64,000 nt of DNA, taken from positions 1,178,001-1,242,000 of the forward strand of contig NZ_JBAWKA010000001.1 in assembly GCF_043876815.1 (NCBI RefSeq), read 5' to 3'. The DNA is from Gaetbulibacter_A sp043876815. GTDB lineage: Bacteria > Bacteroidota > Bacteroidia > Flavobacteriales > Flavobacteriaceae. Position numbers and translations under genes: made by a program. The notes below the pieces were generated by a model. The model was not told the origin of the DNA and did no database searches. It saw only the letters and a list, made by a program, of their open reading frames with translations. Shown one piece after another: positions 34,519 to 42,971 of this stretch (positions are counted from its first letter, which is position 1; each line of letters opens with the position of its first letter).

Positions 34519-35859
34519 CTAATTAGTAATCAAGTCAAGTTTATAAATCGCTACTTTATGTTTTTTAAAATTTATGAATAGCATGGTAACAAGGCTTATG
34601 GCCGGTGATAGCGCAATAAGCATAAAGATCTGATCCCAACTAAAAGTTTCTTTCAAGGTACCCACAAGATCGCTTCCATAAGCTCTTCCCATATTGCTAA
34701 TGGCCATATATAGGGTGAACTGAGTGGCAGCAACACGTTTAAAACTTAACTGCATAGCAGAAGCAAAATACCCTATAGAAATAAATACAGAGAGTTGTGT
34801 TACAATTAAAATAAAACTGAATATAATTGTTGTATATCCCCAAAAGGCACTTAACGAGGTCATTAGAAAAAGGGATGCTATAAAAGAAGTAAGATAGATG
34901 CTTAACATTTTTTTCTCCCCATAAAAATCAACTAAATAGCCGCCAACGAACATTCCAAAAAGGCCACTCACTACGGTCACTACTGAATATAATTGGGAAT
35001 AAGATGTGTTGGTCCAACCTAATTCTTGAATGGTATAAATAGGTAATAGGGTATCCATAAAACCATTAAGCAAACCATTGAAGCATATGGAAGGAGCTAA
35101 AAATAAGCTTGACGGTAAAATAAAGACCTTGAAAAGGTTTTTTAATATTTTTTTCCAACTTTTAAGTTGAATGGATTTACTAATTTGCGATGCTTTTCCT
35201 TTGGTCCAGGGTAATAGTTTTTCCCCAGGACGCTCCCTGAAGCCTAAGGGGATAAGGATAAAAAAGGCAAAAGCTACAGACATAAAAGGAATTGCGGTTG
35301 AAAACCCTAAAGTGTTTATTAATGCCGTGCCACCTGCTAAAGTAAGGGCGACACCAATAACTTTTGAACCCCACATGAGTCCGTTGGCTCGCGCTTGCTG
35401 GTGCTCAGGAACGAGTTCTACGGCCATACCATCGGTAGCAACATCCTGAAAAGCCCCAAAAAAACTAATGAAAAATCCGGCGATCATTAAACCCGATAAA
35501 TTATTTAAGGGGTCGGGAATAAGGCCTATAACTAAAAAACTAATAATTAGGCATAACTGGCCAAAAATGACCCAAGGGCGTTTTCTACCCATGGAAAGTA
35601 TGGTGAATCGATCCATTACAGGCGCGATAAGAATTTTGAAACTCCATGGTATACCAACAACGCCAACATAGGTAGCTATTTCTGTTGGAGTCTTACCATT
35701 CATTGCTAACCATGCCGGAATAGCATAAAAAGTTATACCCTCCGGAGCACCCTGAGCTAAATATAATGCGGAGAAATTTAAATACCTTAAAACAGCATTT
35801 TCGGATAGGAATAACTTTCCATCCCTACCTAATTGAATAGCACTCCTAAACGCATTCAT
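34519..35859 (-). CDS. AmpG-like MFS transporter
   Basis: A 446-residue membrane protein with about 12 helices. Features such as LYLAQGAPEGITFYAIPAWL, GRKRPWVIFGQ and QDVATDGMAVELVPEHQQARANG match the AmpG/PAT group, which includes the muropeptide permease AmpG and acetyl-CoA transporters. As first gene of an operon with an MBOAT acyltransferase, it might import or export an acyl donor or the acylated compound; the substrate is not known. Confidence 0.85.
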   Translation of the reverse strand: MNAFRSAIQLGRDGKLFLSENAVLRYLNFSALYLAQGAPEGITFYAIPAWLAMNGKTPTEIATYVGVVGIPWSFKILIAPVMDRFTILSMGRKRPWVIFGQLCLIISFLVIGLIPDPLNNLSGLMIAGFFISFFGAFQDVATDGMAVELVPEHQQARANGLMWGSKVIGVALTLAGGTALINTLGFSTAIPFMSVAFAFFILIPLGFRERPGEKLLPWTKGKASQISKSIQLKSWKKILKNLFKVFILPSSLFLAPSICFNGLLNGFMDTLLPIYTIQELGWTNTSYSQLYSVVTVVSGLFGMFVGGYLVDFYGEKKMLSIYLTSFIASLFLMTSLSAFWGYTTIIFSFILIVTQLSVFISIGYFASAMQLSFKRVAATQFTLYMAISNMGRAYGSDLVGTLKETFSWDQIFMLIALSPAISLVTMLFINFKKHKVAIYKLDLITN

Positions 35860-36076
35860 CTAAAAAGAGTAATTAGATAACGAATATTCGAGAGGTTCAC
35901 ATAAAAAACCGTCATTGTTTTAACGATCTGGTAGTGGTTTAAAAATGTCATTTAAATTAGTCTTTTGTTATAGCTATCACTTAAAAGACCTAGGGAAAAG
36001 TTTTTAATATTAGTTAAAATATTGAATATTAACAAGAAAATAAGATCGAATTACATCAACCACGGTTAAATTAAAA

Positions 36077-36104
36077 ATAACGCTTAACATTTGTTAAGCG
36101 TTAT
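36077..36104. terminator. Intrinsic terminator downstream of the 36130 gene
   Basis: ATAACGCTTAACA (36077-36089) pairs with TGTTAAGCGTTAT (36092-36104); on the minus strand it is followed by TTTTTAATTT, fitting termination of the leftward gene ending at 36130. Confidence 0.75.
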
Positions 36105-36129
36105 CCTTGATCTTGTAAGTTAAAATAAT

Positions 36130-36852
36130 TTAGAAGGACATATCCTTGTTTAAGGAATAGATATATGTCCATTCACTTTCAATGGCCCCACTCATTTTCT
36201 CTCTTAAAGCCTCAGTTTTACTTTTACCGTTTTGCTTTTCGTATATTTCCCAAACACCATCTCGATCAACGTCCATACCGGCGAAGTTCTTAAATGGTAC
36301 TGCCACAAAAAAATCAGCTGCATCCGGACCGCCACCTTGCATACTATACCAGGTGCCTCTTTTGTTGCCTTCAGCCTTTTGCAAGGATGAGGATATTTCA
36401 TTTACGACCGCCATAAAATCACGTGGCTTTTTAGCTTTTACATTCCATACCCAAACAACAGTATTGTCATCAGACATGGTAGTGCTTACTTTAGGTAAGT
36501 TGCTAGCAATGTTAAAATTGGCGCTTTTCACGTTAGGCATAATTAAATTTACAACATGCATGCGGCAAGCTTTAGCAGCTTCATCGGCGCCTTCATCCAT
36601 TTCGGCCCAATTAGCCATTCTACTGGTTAGGGCATAAACGGAACCTTCTCCCTGAACACGGCTCCACATATTCCAGGGATTTTCACCTTTATTGTCTTTG
36701 TAACATTTTTTCCAAGTTTTAACACCTTCCATAAATTGGGCGTTGTGACCTTGTTTTACCGTGATCTCGGTAATGTTTAACAAATAGGATTCGTCATCCT
36801 GTGATACAGCTATTAACGGTAATAGCAATAAAAAAAGAAATAATTTTCTCAT
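36130..36852 (-). CDS. Secreted protein of unknown function
   Basis: A 240-residue protein with a signal peptide (MRKLFLFLLLLPLIAVSQ). The mature part has two halves of similar build, each with a tryptophan-rich strand (NPWNMWSRVQGEGSVYAL and RGTWYSMQGGGPDAADFF), suggesting a duplicated dimeric alpha-beta barrel-like fold. No known motif. Monocistronic, own terminator. Seen in related Flavobacteriaceae as a hypothetical protein. Confidence 0.7.
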   Translation of the reverse strand: MRKLFLFLLLLPLIAVSQDDESYLLNITEITVKQGHNAQFMEGVKTWKKCYKDNKGENPWNMWSRVQGEGSVYALTSRMANWAEMDEGADEAAKACRMHVVNLIMPNVKSANFNIASNLPKVSTTMSDDNTVVWVWNVKAKKPRDFMAVVNEISSSLQKAEGNKRGTWYSMQGGGPDAADFFVAVPFKNFAGMDVDRDGVWEIYEKQNGKSKTEALREKMSGAIESEWTYIYSLNKDMSF

Positions 36853-37171
36853 AATTTTAGTTGGTTTTAATTGTTTATTTATAAATGGTTGTTAGAAAAA
36901 AATCTAACGGGTACTTTAAAATTAAAATCAATCTTTGGGAGCAGGGTGGTTAGTCCTTAAAAATTATGAGGCCATAAACAATGTGTTATTTAAGTAGTAA
37001 ACACACTTAAATATGGCTATTAGAAAGTATTAGGAAGTTTATAAATATAGCTAAATTTTTGAATAAACAAATGAAATTCTATGAAAATCAATATATTATA
37101 TTGTAATTTATAGCTAAAAATAAAAAAAGCCTTCGTAAGGATGAAAGCTTTTTTTGAAATTTATATGGTGT
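36853..37171. other. 319-base intergenic region with one terminator
   Basis: Holds the upstream region of the secreted-protein gene and, at 37122-37155, a bidirectional intrinsic terminator (AAAAAAAGC with GCTTTTTTT, inner TTC/GAA pair) that ends lysA transcription. No further ORF or clear promoter box was recognised. Confidence 0.6.
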
Positions 37172-38407
37172 TTATCCGGGTTGAACTTGAGCTTGTTTCA
37201 ACTTGAAATCCACCTTTATTTGATTACGCAAAATATCTTCGAAGGTTTCTCTCTTTCGAATTAAATGGGCTTTATTATTGTACCACAAAACCTCTGCAGG
37301 GCGCAATCGGGAATTATAATTGCTCGCCATTGAAAAGCAATATGCACCGGCATTTTTAAAACATAAAATATCACCTTCGTTTATTTCGTGAATCCTTCTG
37401 TTGTTGCCAAATGTGTCGGTCTCGCAGATATATCCAACTACCGTGTAAAAACGCTCTCTACCTTTAGGGTTTGAAATATTAGTGATATCGTGATAAGACC
37501 CATAAAACATAGGACGAATCAGATGATTAAAACCGGAATCTACTTGAGCAAATACCGTTGAGGTGGTTTGTTTTACAGCATTTACAGCAGTAAGGAAATA
37601 CCCAGACTCACTAACCAGAAACTTACCCGGTTCAAAAGCGAGCGTGAGGTCCTTACCATATTCTTTACAGAACGCATTAAAACGTTTGGCTAATTTACTT
37701 CCAAGTTCCTCTATATTGGTTTCGATATCTCCTGGCTTGTAGGGCACTTTAAAACCGGAACCAAAATCTATAAAGTCTAAGTTTTTAAAATGTTTAGCGG
37801 TATCAAAAAGAATTTCGCTGGCGTATAGAAACACTTCAATATCTAGAATATCACTTCCGGTATGCATATGGATACCATTAACATTCATTTTAGTGTTTTC
37901 CACGATCCGCAGAATATGCGGAATCTGATGTATGGAAATACCGAATTTTGAATCGATATGTCCCACGGAAATATTACTGTTTCCGCCTGCCATAACATGA
38001 GGGTTAATCCGGATACAAACCGGAATATTAGGGTGCTTTGTTCCAAACTGTTCTAAAATTGAAAGGTTATCAATATTGATTTTCACACCTAATTTAGCAG
38101 CGGCTTCAATTTCATTCAACGAGACCCCATTCGGAGTGAATATGATTTGGTCGGGTTGGTATCCGGCTTCCAAGCCCAGTTTTACTTCTTGTATGGAAAC
38201 CGTATCAATTCCCGCCCCAAGACCATGTAAAAGTTTTAATATAGAAATATTAGATAGCGCTTTTACGGCATAATTAATTTGTAATTGAGGCACTTGCTTA
38301 AAGGCATTCGTTAGACGATTATATTGCGAGATTATTTTCTCGGCATCATAGACGTAAACCGGACTGCCATATTCATTAGCGATATCGAGTAACTGACCTG
38401 GTTTCAT
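37172..38407 (-). CDS. lysA: Diaminopimelate decarboxylase
   Basis: A 411-residue PLP enzyme (alanine-racemase fold) catalysing the last step of lysine synthesis, meso-diaminopimelate to lysine. The PLP lysine is K49 in NYAVKALSN; the glycine-rich phosphate-binding HMHTGSDI and the C-terminal CETDTFGNNR, the substrate-contact region of the partner subunit, are present. Single gene with its own promoter and terminator. Confidence 0.95.
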   Translation of the reverse strand: MKPGQLLDIANEYGSPVYVYDAEKIISQYNRLTNAFKQVPQLQINYAVKALSNISILKLLHGLGAGIDTVSIQEVKLGLEAGYQPDQIIFTPNGVSLNEIEAAAKLGVKINIDNLSILEQFGTKHPNIPVCIRINPHVMAGGNSNISVGHIDSKFGISIHQIPHILRIVENTKMNVNGIHMHTGSDILDIEVFLYASEILFDTAKHFKNLDFIDFGSGFKVPYKPGDIETNIEELGSKLAKRFNAFCKEYGKDLTLAFEPGKFLVSESGYFLTAVNAVKQTTSTVFAQVDSGFNHLIRPMFYGSYHDITNISNPKGRERFYTVVGYICETDTFGNNRRIHEINEGDILCFKNAGAYCFSMASNYNSRLRPAEVLWYNNKAHLIRKRETFEDILRNQIKVDFKLKQAQVQPG

Positions 38408-38424
38408 AAATCTTAAATTTTTGT

Positions 38425-38432
38425 CAAAGATA
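38425..38432 (-). promoter_or_regulatory. Promoter -7 box for lysA
   Basis: TATCTTTG on the minus strand, an exact TAnnTTTG match 17 bases before the lysA ATG. Confidence 0.55.
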
Positions 38433-38572
38433 TTTTATTCATATAAATAAAAAATAAATACTTTAATAATTATCCAATTTAAACATTTTGTTAAATAATT
38501 AACATAACTGTGTTTGCTGTATTTTGAAAAAGTTTTCAGTGGTATTTATTAGGGTAAGTAAGTGGTATTATT

Positions 38573-38580
38573 TACCTTTG
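38573..38580 (+). promoter_or_regulatory. Promoter -7 box for sucC
   Basis: TACCTTTG, an exact TAnnTTTG match, 27 bases before the ATG at 38608. It lies inside an artificially longer reading frame beginning at 38524, which supports the later start. Confidence 0.55.
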
Positions 38581-38607
38581 CAACTCTTAAAAACGATTAA
38601 GCAAGTT

Positions 38608-39798
38608 ATGAATTTACACGAATACCAAGGTAAAGAAATATTAAGCAGTTATGGCGTACGCGTGCAACGCGGCATTGTAGCCCAAAATGCTCATGAGGCT
38701 GTAGCAGCTGCAAAACAATTAACTTCTGAAACGGGAACCAAGTGGTACGTTATTAAAGCTCAGGTTCATGCCGGTGGTCGAGGTAAAGGCGGCGGTGTTA
38801 AGCTAGCTAAAAATATACAAGAGGTTGAAACGATTGCCGGGCAAATCATTGGAATGAATTTGATAACGCCTCAAACCTCGGCTGAAGGTAAAAAGGTGCA
38901 TCAGGTTTTAATTGCTGAAGATGTGTATTATCCTGGTGCTAGTGAGCCAAACGAATTTTACATGTCAGTGCTTTTAAACCGGTCTACTGGGCGAAATATG
39001 ATCATGTATTCCACAGAAGGTGGTATGGACATTGAAACTGTGGCAGAGGAAACACCGCATTTAATATTTAATGAGGAAATTGATCCTACGGTTGGTTTAT
39101 TACCATTCCAAGCCAGACGTATCGCTTTTAACTTGGGTTTATCAGGAACCGCTTTTAAGGAAATGACCAAGTTTGTTTCGGCATTATATACAGCCTATGT
39201 GAAGTCTGATTCGTCCTTGTTCGAGATCAATCCGGTTTTAAAAACTAGTGATGATAAAATAATGGCTGTTGATGCTAAGGTAACTATTGACGATAATGCG
39301 TTATACAGACATAAGGATTATGTGAATTTAAGAGACCTGCGAGAAGAAAATCCTATAGAAGTTGAAGCGAAAGAAGTTGGATTGAATTATGTTGATCTTG
39401 ACGGAAATGTGGGTTGTATGGTTAATGGCGCCGGTTTGGCCATGGCGACTATGGATTTAATTAAACAAGCGGGTGGCGAGCCTGCCAACTTTTTAGATGT
39501 TGGTGGAACAGCAGATGCTGCTCGTGTTGAAGCTGCCTTTAAAATTATATTGCAAGATCCTAATGTTAAGGCTATTCTAATTAATATTTTCGGAGGTATT
39601 GTACGTTGTGACCGTGTGGCTCAGGGCGTTATTGATGCTTACAAGAACATGAAGTCTATTAACGTACCTATTATAGTACGTTTACAAGGAACAAACGCTG
39701 ATATTGCTAAGGAACTTATTGACAATTCAGGTTTGGATGTTTTAAGTGCTACTCAATTCCAGGAAGCTGCTGATAAGGTACAGAAGGTTCTAGCTTAG
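38608..39798 (+). CDS. sucC: Succinyl-CoA synthetase beta subunit
   Basis: Starting at ATG 38608 the protein has 396 residues (E. coli SucC has 388) and begins MNLHEYQGKEIL, the canonical N-terminus. The ATP-grasp lysine/glycine loop HAGGRGKGGGVKLA and the C-terminal NIFGGIVRCD and RLQGTNADIAKELI of the subunit interface are clear. It forms succinate and ATP or GTP from succinyl-CoA in the citric acid cycle. The alpha subunit gene is not in the window. Confidence 0.96.
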   Translation: MNLHEYQGKEILSSYGVRVQRGIVAQNAHEAVAAAKQLTSETGTKWYVIKAQVHAGGRGKGGGVKLAKNIQEVETIAGQIIGMNLITPQTSAEGKKVHQVLIAEDVYYPGASEPNEFYMSVLLNRSTGRNMIMYSTEGGMDIETVAEETPHLIFNEEIDPTVGLLPFQARRIAFNLGLSGTAFKEMTKFVSALYTAYVKSDSSLFEINPVLKTSDDKIMAVDAKVTIDDNALYRHKDYVNLRDLREENPIEVEAKEVGLNYVDLDGNVGCMVNGAGLAMATMDLIKQAGGEPANFLDVGGTADAARVEAAFKIILQDPNVKAILINIFGGIVRCDRVAQGVIDAYKNMKSINVPIIVRLQGTNADIAKELIDNSGLDVLSATQFQEAADKVQKVLA

Positions 39799-39821
39799 AT
39801 CTGTGTAGCATAAAAGATTGT

Positions 39822-39847
39822 AAGAGCAACGTTTATTCGTTGCTCTT
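39822..39847. terminator. Terminator shared by sucC and the DUF1456 gene
   Basis: AAGAGCAACG (39822-39831), loop TTTATT, CGTTGCTCTT (39838-39847), then a T-run. The stop codon of the convergent DUF1456 gene lies within it. Confidence 0.85.
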
Positions 39848-40099
39848 TTTTTGTTTCTTTAAATTATCTTTTTCTGGCATCGGACCACGTAAATGAATGA
39901 CCAACCCATTTAAAAAATTTCTTAAAATCTGATCGCCACATTCCATATATTTGGGATGATCTTCGCGTCTGAAGAAAGCCCCAAGTTCGCTTTTAGAAAT
40001 TCTGAAATCTACCAGTTTCAAAATTTCGATAATATCATCATCACGAAGTTTCAGTGCAACGCGTAATTTTTTAAGAACATCATTATTTGATAAGGCCAT
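39833..40099 (-). CDS. DUF1456 protein, single-domain YehS relative
   Basis: An 88-residue basic protein with one DUF1456 unit (NNDVLKKLRVALKLRDDDIIEILKL, then EDHPKYMECGDQILRNFLNGL). YehS of E. coli has two such units in about 156 residues, so this is a half-length form. The tail (KKQKKSNE) is encoded partly within the terminator. Function unknown, possibly nucleic acid related because of its charge. The promoter box TATCTTTG is at 40179-40186. Confidence 0.8.
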   Translation of the reverse strand: MALSNNDVLKKLRVALKLRDDDIIEILKLVDFRISKSELGAFFRREDHPKYMECGDQILRNFLNGLVIHLRGPMPEKDNLKKQKKSNE

Positions 40100-40464
40100 T
40101 TGCGTAATTTCTTTTTTGAATGTATTTCATCGATTTCAGTAAGCTTAGAGCGCAAAACTGACGTTTTGACTTCTGGTGCAAAGATACAGGAAGTATGCGA
40201 ATAAAAAATCTGTAGTACTAATCATATAATTATAAAATTAAAACATTGAAAATCAATTATTTGAATTTTTAAAAATCATACTACTTATTCGTTGTTAAAA
40301 ATGACAAAATGCAAATTTGTTAGACGAATTTTATTTTAGGAAGATGAAATAAATAAATTAAACGATAAAATACGCCTCAGTTTTCGATAAGTGACAAATT
40401 ATCAACGATTAATAATAGGGACTTCTTCTTAACTTTAAAGTGTAAATTAATTAATCCCCTCAAT
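40100..40464. other. 365-base divergent intergenic region
   Basis: Contains the leftward promoter box TATCTTTG (40179-40186, minus strand) for the DUF1456 gene, a small hairpin CAAAAC/GTTTTG in its leader (about 40153-40168), and near 40431 a weaker rightward box TAACTTTA for the TerB-like gene. No ORF was recognised. Confidence 0.5.
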
Positions 40465-40875
40465 ATGGTTAATCGAGTAGAAAAGCTCAGCTTATTATCG
40501 GAAATGATAGCCTTTGCTAAATATGATAAAGAAATAAAACGCCTGGAATATAATTTTCTTTTGGGTGTTGCAAAACAATTAGAAATCACACGTGAAGATT
40601 TTGATTACCTCATTGAGAATCCAGTTTCATATGTGCATTTAAAATCACATAGTGAGCGTATTGTTCAATTCCATCGATTAGTTTTATTGATGAATATTGA
40701 ACAGAGAGTTTATGAAAGTCAAAGGTCTGGTGTTGTAAAACTATATAATTTTGGATTAAGAATGGGGCTAAGTCATGAAGCCATTACAAAAGTGCTTTAC
40801 CTTATGGAAAGTTTTCCCAACAAAATTGTACCACCAGATGTTCTAATAGATGTATTTAAAACACAATACAATTAA
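40465..40875 (+). CDS. TerB-like helical protein
   Basis: A 136-residue helical protein beginning MVNRVEKLSLLSEMIAFAKYDKEI. The regular spacing of helices with acidic residues near the start resembles the TerB-type tellurite-resistance helical domain. There is no transmembrane segment and no other ter gene nearby, so a link to tellurite is not implied. It is convergent with uvrB and shares its terminator. Some databases label such proteins as excinuclease subunits by neighbourhood, which the sequence does not support. Confidence 0.65.
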   Translation: MVNRVEKLSLLSEMIAFAKYDKEIKRLEYNFLLGVAKQLEITREDFDYLIENPVSYVHLKSHSERIVQFHRLVLLMNIEQRVYESQRSGVVKLYNFGLRMGLSHEAITKVLYLMESFPNKIVPPDVLIDVFKTQYN

Positions 40876-40928
40876 AAATATTTGCTAAGATTAATTTAAT
40901 AATGTGTTGAGTCCTTCAGGGATTTTAT

Positions 40929-40961
40929 AGAAAAGCTAAAAGTTATACTTTTAGCTTTTCT
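40929..40961. terminator. Terminator overlapping the uvrB 3' end
   Basis: A 15-bp perfect stem, AGAAAAGCTAAAAGT (40929-40943) and ACTTTTAGCTTTTCT (40947-40961), loop TAT. It contains the stop codon and last codons of uvrB and serves both convergent genes. Confidence 0.85.
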
Positions 40962-42946
40962 AGTTTTTCTTTATATCCTTTTATTTCATCCCGAAGTTGG
41001 GCAGCTACAATAAAGTCTAAAGCTTTCGCAGCTTCCTCCATCAATTTTCGTTTTTCCTTTATTTTCTTTTCCAACTCCGGTTTGCTTAAATACAGGCTCT
41101 CAGGTTCGGCTGCTTTGGCGGCTTCCAACTCATATTTATAAGTACTTACGGAATTTTTAGCTAAGGCGTTGTCGAGTGTTTTGTTTAAAGCTTTTGGTGT
41201 GATATTGTGCGCAGTATTATACGCCGTCTGTTTTTCCCTACGATAATTGGTTTCATCGATGGTCTTTTGCATGCTGTTTGTAATTTTATCGGCATACATG
41301 ATGGCTTTTCCATTGAGGTTTCTGGCAGCTCTTCCTACGGTTTGAGTTAAGGAGCGCGCAGAACGTAAAAAGCCTTCTTTATCGGCATCCAATATAGCCA
41401 CAAGGGATACTTCGGGAAGATCCAGACCTTCACGTAATAAATTAACCCCCACCAGAACATCAAAAAGCCCTTTTCTAAGGTCTTGCATAATTTCAACGCG
41501 TTCCAAAGTATCCACATCACTGTGAATATATCGGCAACGGATCTGGATTCTTTCAAGGTATTTCGTAAGTTCTTCAGCCATTCGCTTCGTTAATGTAGTG
41601 ACCAAAGTTCGTTCATCTTTTTCAACCCGAAGTTGAATTTCTTCAATGAGGTCATCAATTTGATTTAAACTAGGGCGCACTTCTATTACAGGATCGAGCA
41701 AACCGGTAGGTCGGATGACTTGTTCCACATAGACGCCCCCCGTTTTTTGAAGTTCATAGTCGGCCGGTGTAGCACTAACATAGATCACCTGATTTTGCAA
41801 GGCCTCAAATTCTTCAAACTTTAAAGGTCTGTTGTCCATAGCAGCCGGCAAACGAAAGCCGTATTCCACCAGGTTTTCCTTTCTACTGCGATCGCCCCCG
41901 TACATGGCATGTACCTGCGAAATGGTGACATGACTTTCATCAACAACCATCAAATAATCATCGGGAAAGTAATCCAATAAGCAAAAGGGGCGGGTTCCCG
42001 GTGCCCGACCGTCCAAATAACGGGAGTAGTTTTCAATCCCTGAGCAATAGCCTAATTCACGGATCATTTCGAGATCGAACTCTGTCCGTTCTTTCAATCG
42101 TTTGGCCTCTAAATGTTTTCCGATGTCTTTAAAGTAATCGTACTGTTTTACCAGATCGTCCTGAATATCCTTTATAGCGTTTTGTAAAACATCCGGTGAG
42201 GTTACGAACATATTGGCAGGATAAATATTAAGACGATCATATTTCTCGATCACCTCATTGGTTTGTATATCGAAAGCTTCAATATCCTCAATTTCATCTC
42301 CAAAAAAATGGATCCTAAAAGCATCATCGGCATAACTTGGGAAAATATCTACTGTATCGCCCTTAATTCGAAAATTACCATGATTGAAATCGGCTTCTGT
42401 TCTTGAGTATAAGCTCTGAACTAAACGGTGTAATAATTCAGTTCTCGAGATCTCCTGATCTCTTTTTAAGGTAATCACATTTTTTTGAAATTCTACAGGG
42501 TTACCGATACCGTACAAACAAGACACCGAGGCGACCACCAATACATCACGACGTCCTGAAAGTAGGGACGAAGTGGTGCTCAAACGCATTTTTTCTATTT
42601 CTTCATTTATGGATAGGTCTTTTTCAATGTAAACCCCGGTAACAGGAATATAGGCTTCCGGTTGATAGTAATCATAATACGACACAAAATATTCTACCGC
42701 ATTATTAGGGAAAAATTGTTTAAACTCAGAATATAACTGGGCTGCTAGAGTTTTGTTATGTGCTAAAACCAAAGTTGGCTTCTGGACTTCCTGGATCACA
42801 TTGGCCACGGTAAAAGTTTTACCGGAACCCGTTACCCCTAAGAGGGTTTGGTATTTTTCGTCGCTCTGAATACCTCCTGCCAATTGATTGATGGCTTGGG
42901 GTTGGTCACCAGTAGGTTCGAATTCAGATTTTATTTTGAATTTCAT
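40943..42946 (-). CDS. uvrB: Excinuclease ABC subunit B
   Basis: A 667-residue helicase-like damage verification protein of nucleotide excision repair. Walker A is GVTGSGKTFTVA near residue 40; the DNA-strand-clamping beta-hairpin contains YYDYYQPEAYIP; the DESH box is in VVDESHVT; the C-terminal UVR domain (KLMEEAAKALDFIVAAQLRD) binds UvrC. A TAATTTTG box at 42951-42958 ends just five bases before the ATG, so the transcript may be nearly leaderless or start from further upstream. Confidence 0.97.
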   Translation of the reverse strand: MKFKIKSEFEPTGDQPQAINQLAGGIQSDEKYQTLLGVTGSGKTFTVANVIQEVQKPTLVLAHNKTLAAQLYSEFKQFFPNNAVEYFVSYYDYYQPEAYIPVTGVYIEKDLSINEEIEKMRLSTTSSLLSGRRDVLVVASVSCLYGIGNPVEFQKNVITLKRDQEISRTELLHRLVQSLYSRTEADFNHGNFRIKGDTVDIFPSYADDAFRIHFFGDEIEDIEAFDIQTNEVIEKYDRLNIYPANMFVTSPDVLQNAIKDIQDDLVKQYDYFKDIGKHLEAKRLKERTEFDLEMIRELGYCSGIENYSRYLDGRAPGTRPFCLLDYFPDDYLMVVDESHVTISQVHAMYGGDRSRKENLVEYGFRLPAAMDNRPLKFEEFEALQNQVIYVSATPADYELQKTGGVYVEQVIRPTGLLDPVIEVRPSLNQIDDLIEEIQLRVEKDERTLVTTLTKRMAEELTKYLERIQIRCRYIHSDVDTLERVEIMQDLRKGLFDVLVGVNLLREGLDLPEVSLVAILDADKEGFLRSARSLTQTVGRAARNLNGKAIMYADKITNSMQKTIDETNYRREKQTAYNTAHNITPKALNKTLDNALAKNSVSTYKYELEAAKAAEPESLYLSKPELEKKIKEKRKLMEEAAKALDFIVAAQLRDEIKGYKEKLEKLKV

Positions 42947-42971
42947 GATGCAAAATTAAACAAAATAAGTC

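Noticed and set aside
40465..40875. Tellurite-resistance function or UvrB-related role for the 136-residue protein
   Set aside because: Only a generic TerB-like helical pattern is visible; no ter operon and no excinuclease motif.
42870..42920. tRNA T-loop-like sequence AGTAGGTTCGAATTC
   Set aside because: It is inside uvrB, with no acceptor stem or anticodon arm around it.
42951..42958. uvrB promoter box TAATTTTG implying a leaderless message
   Set aside because: The box is so close to the ATG that a mapped start would be needed; an upstream start from the T9SS gene region is equally possible.
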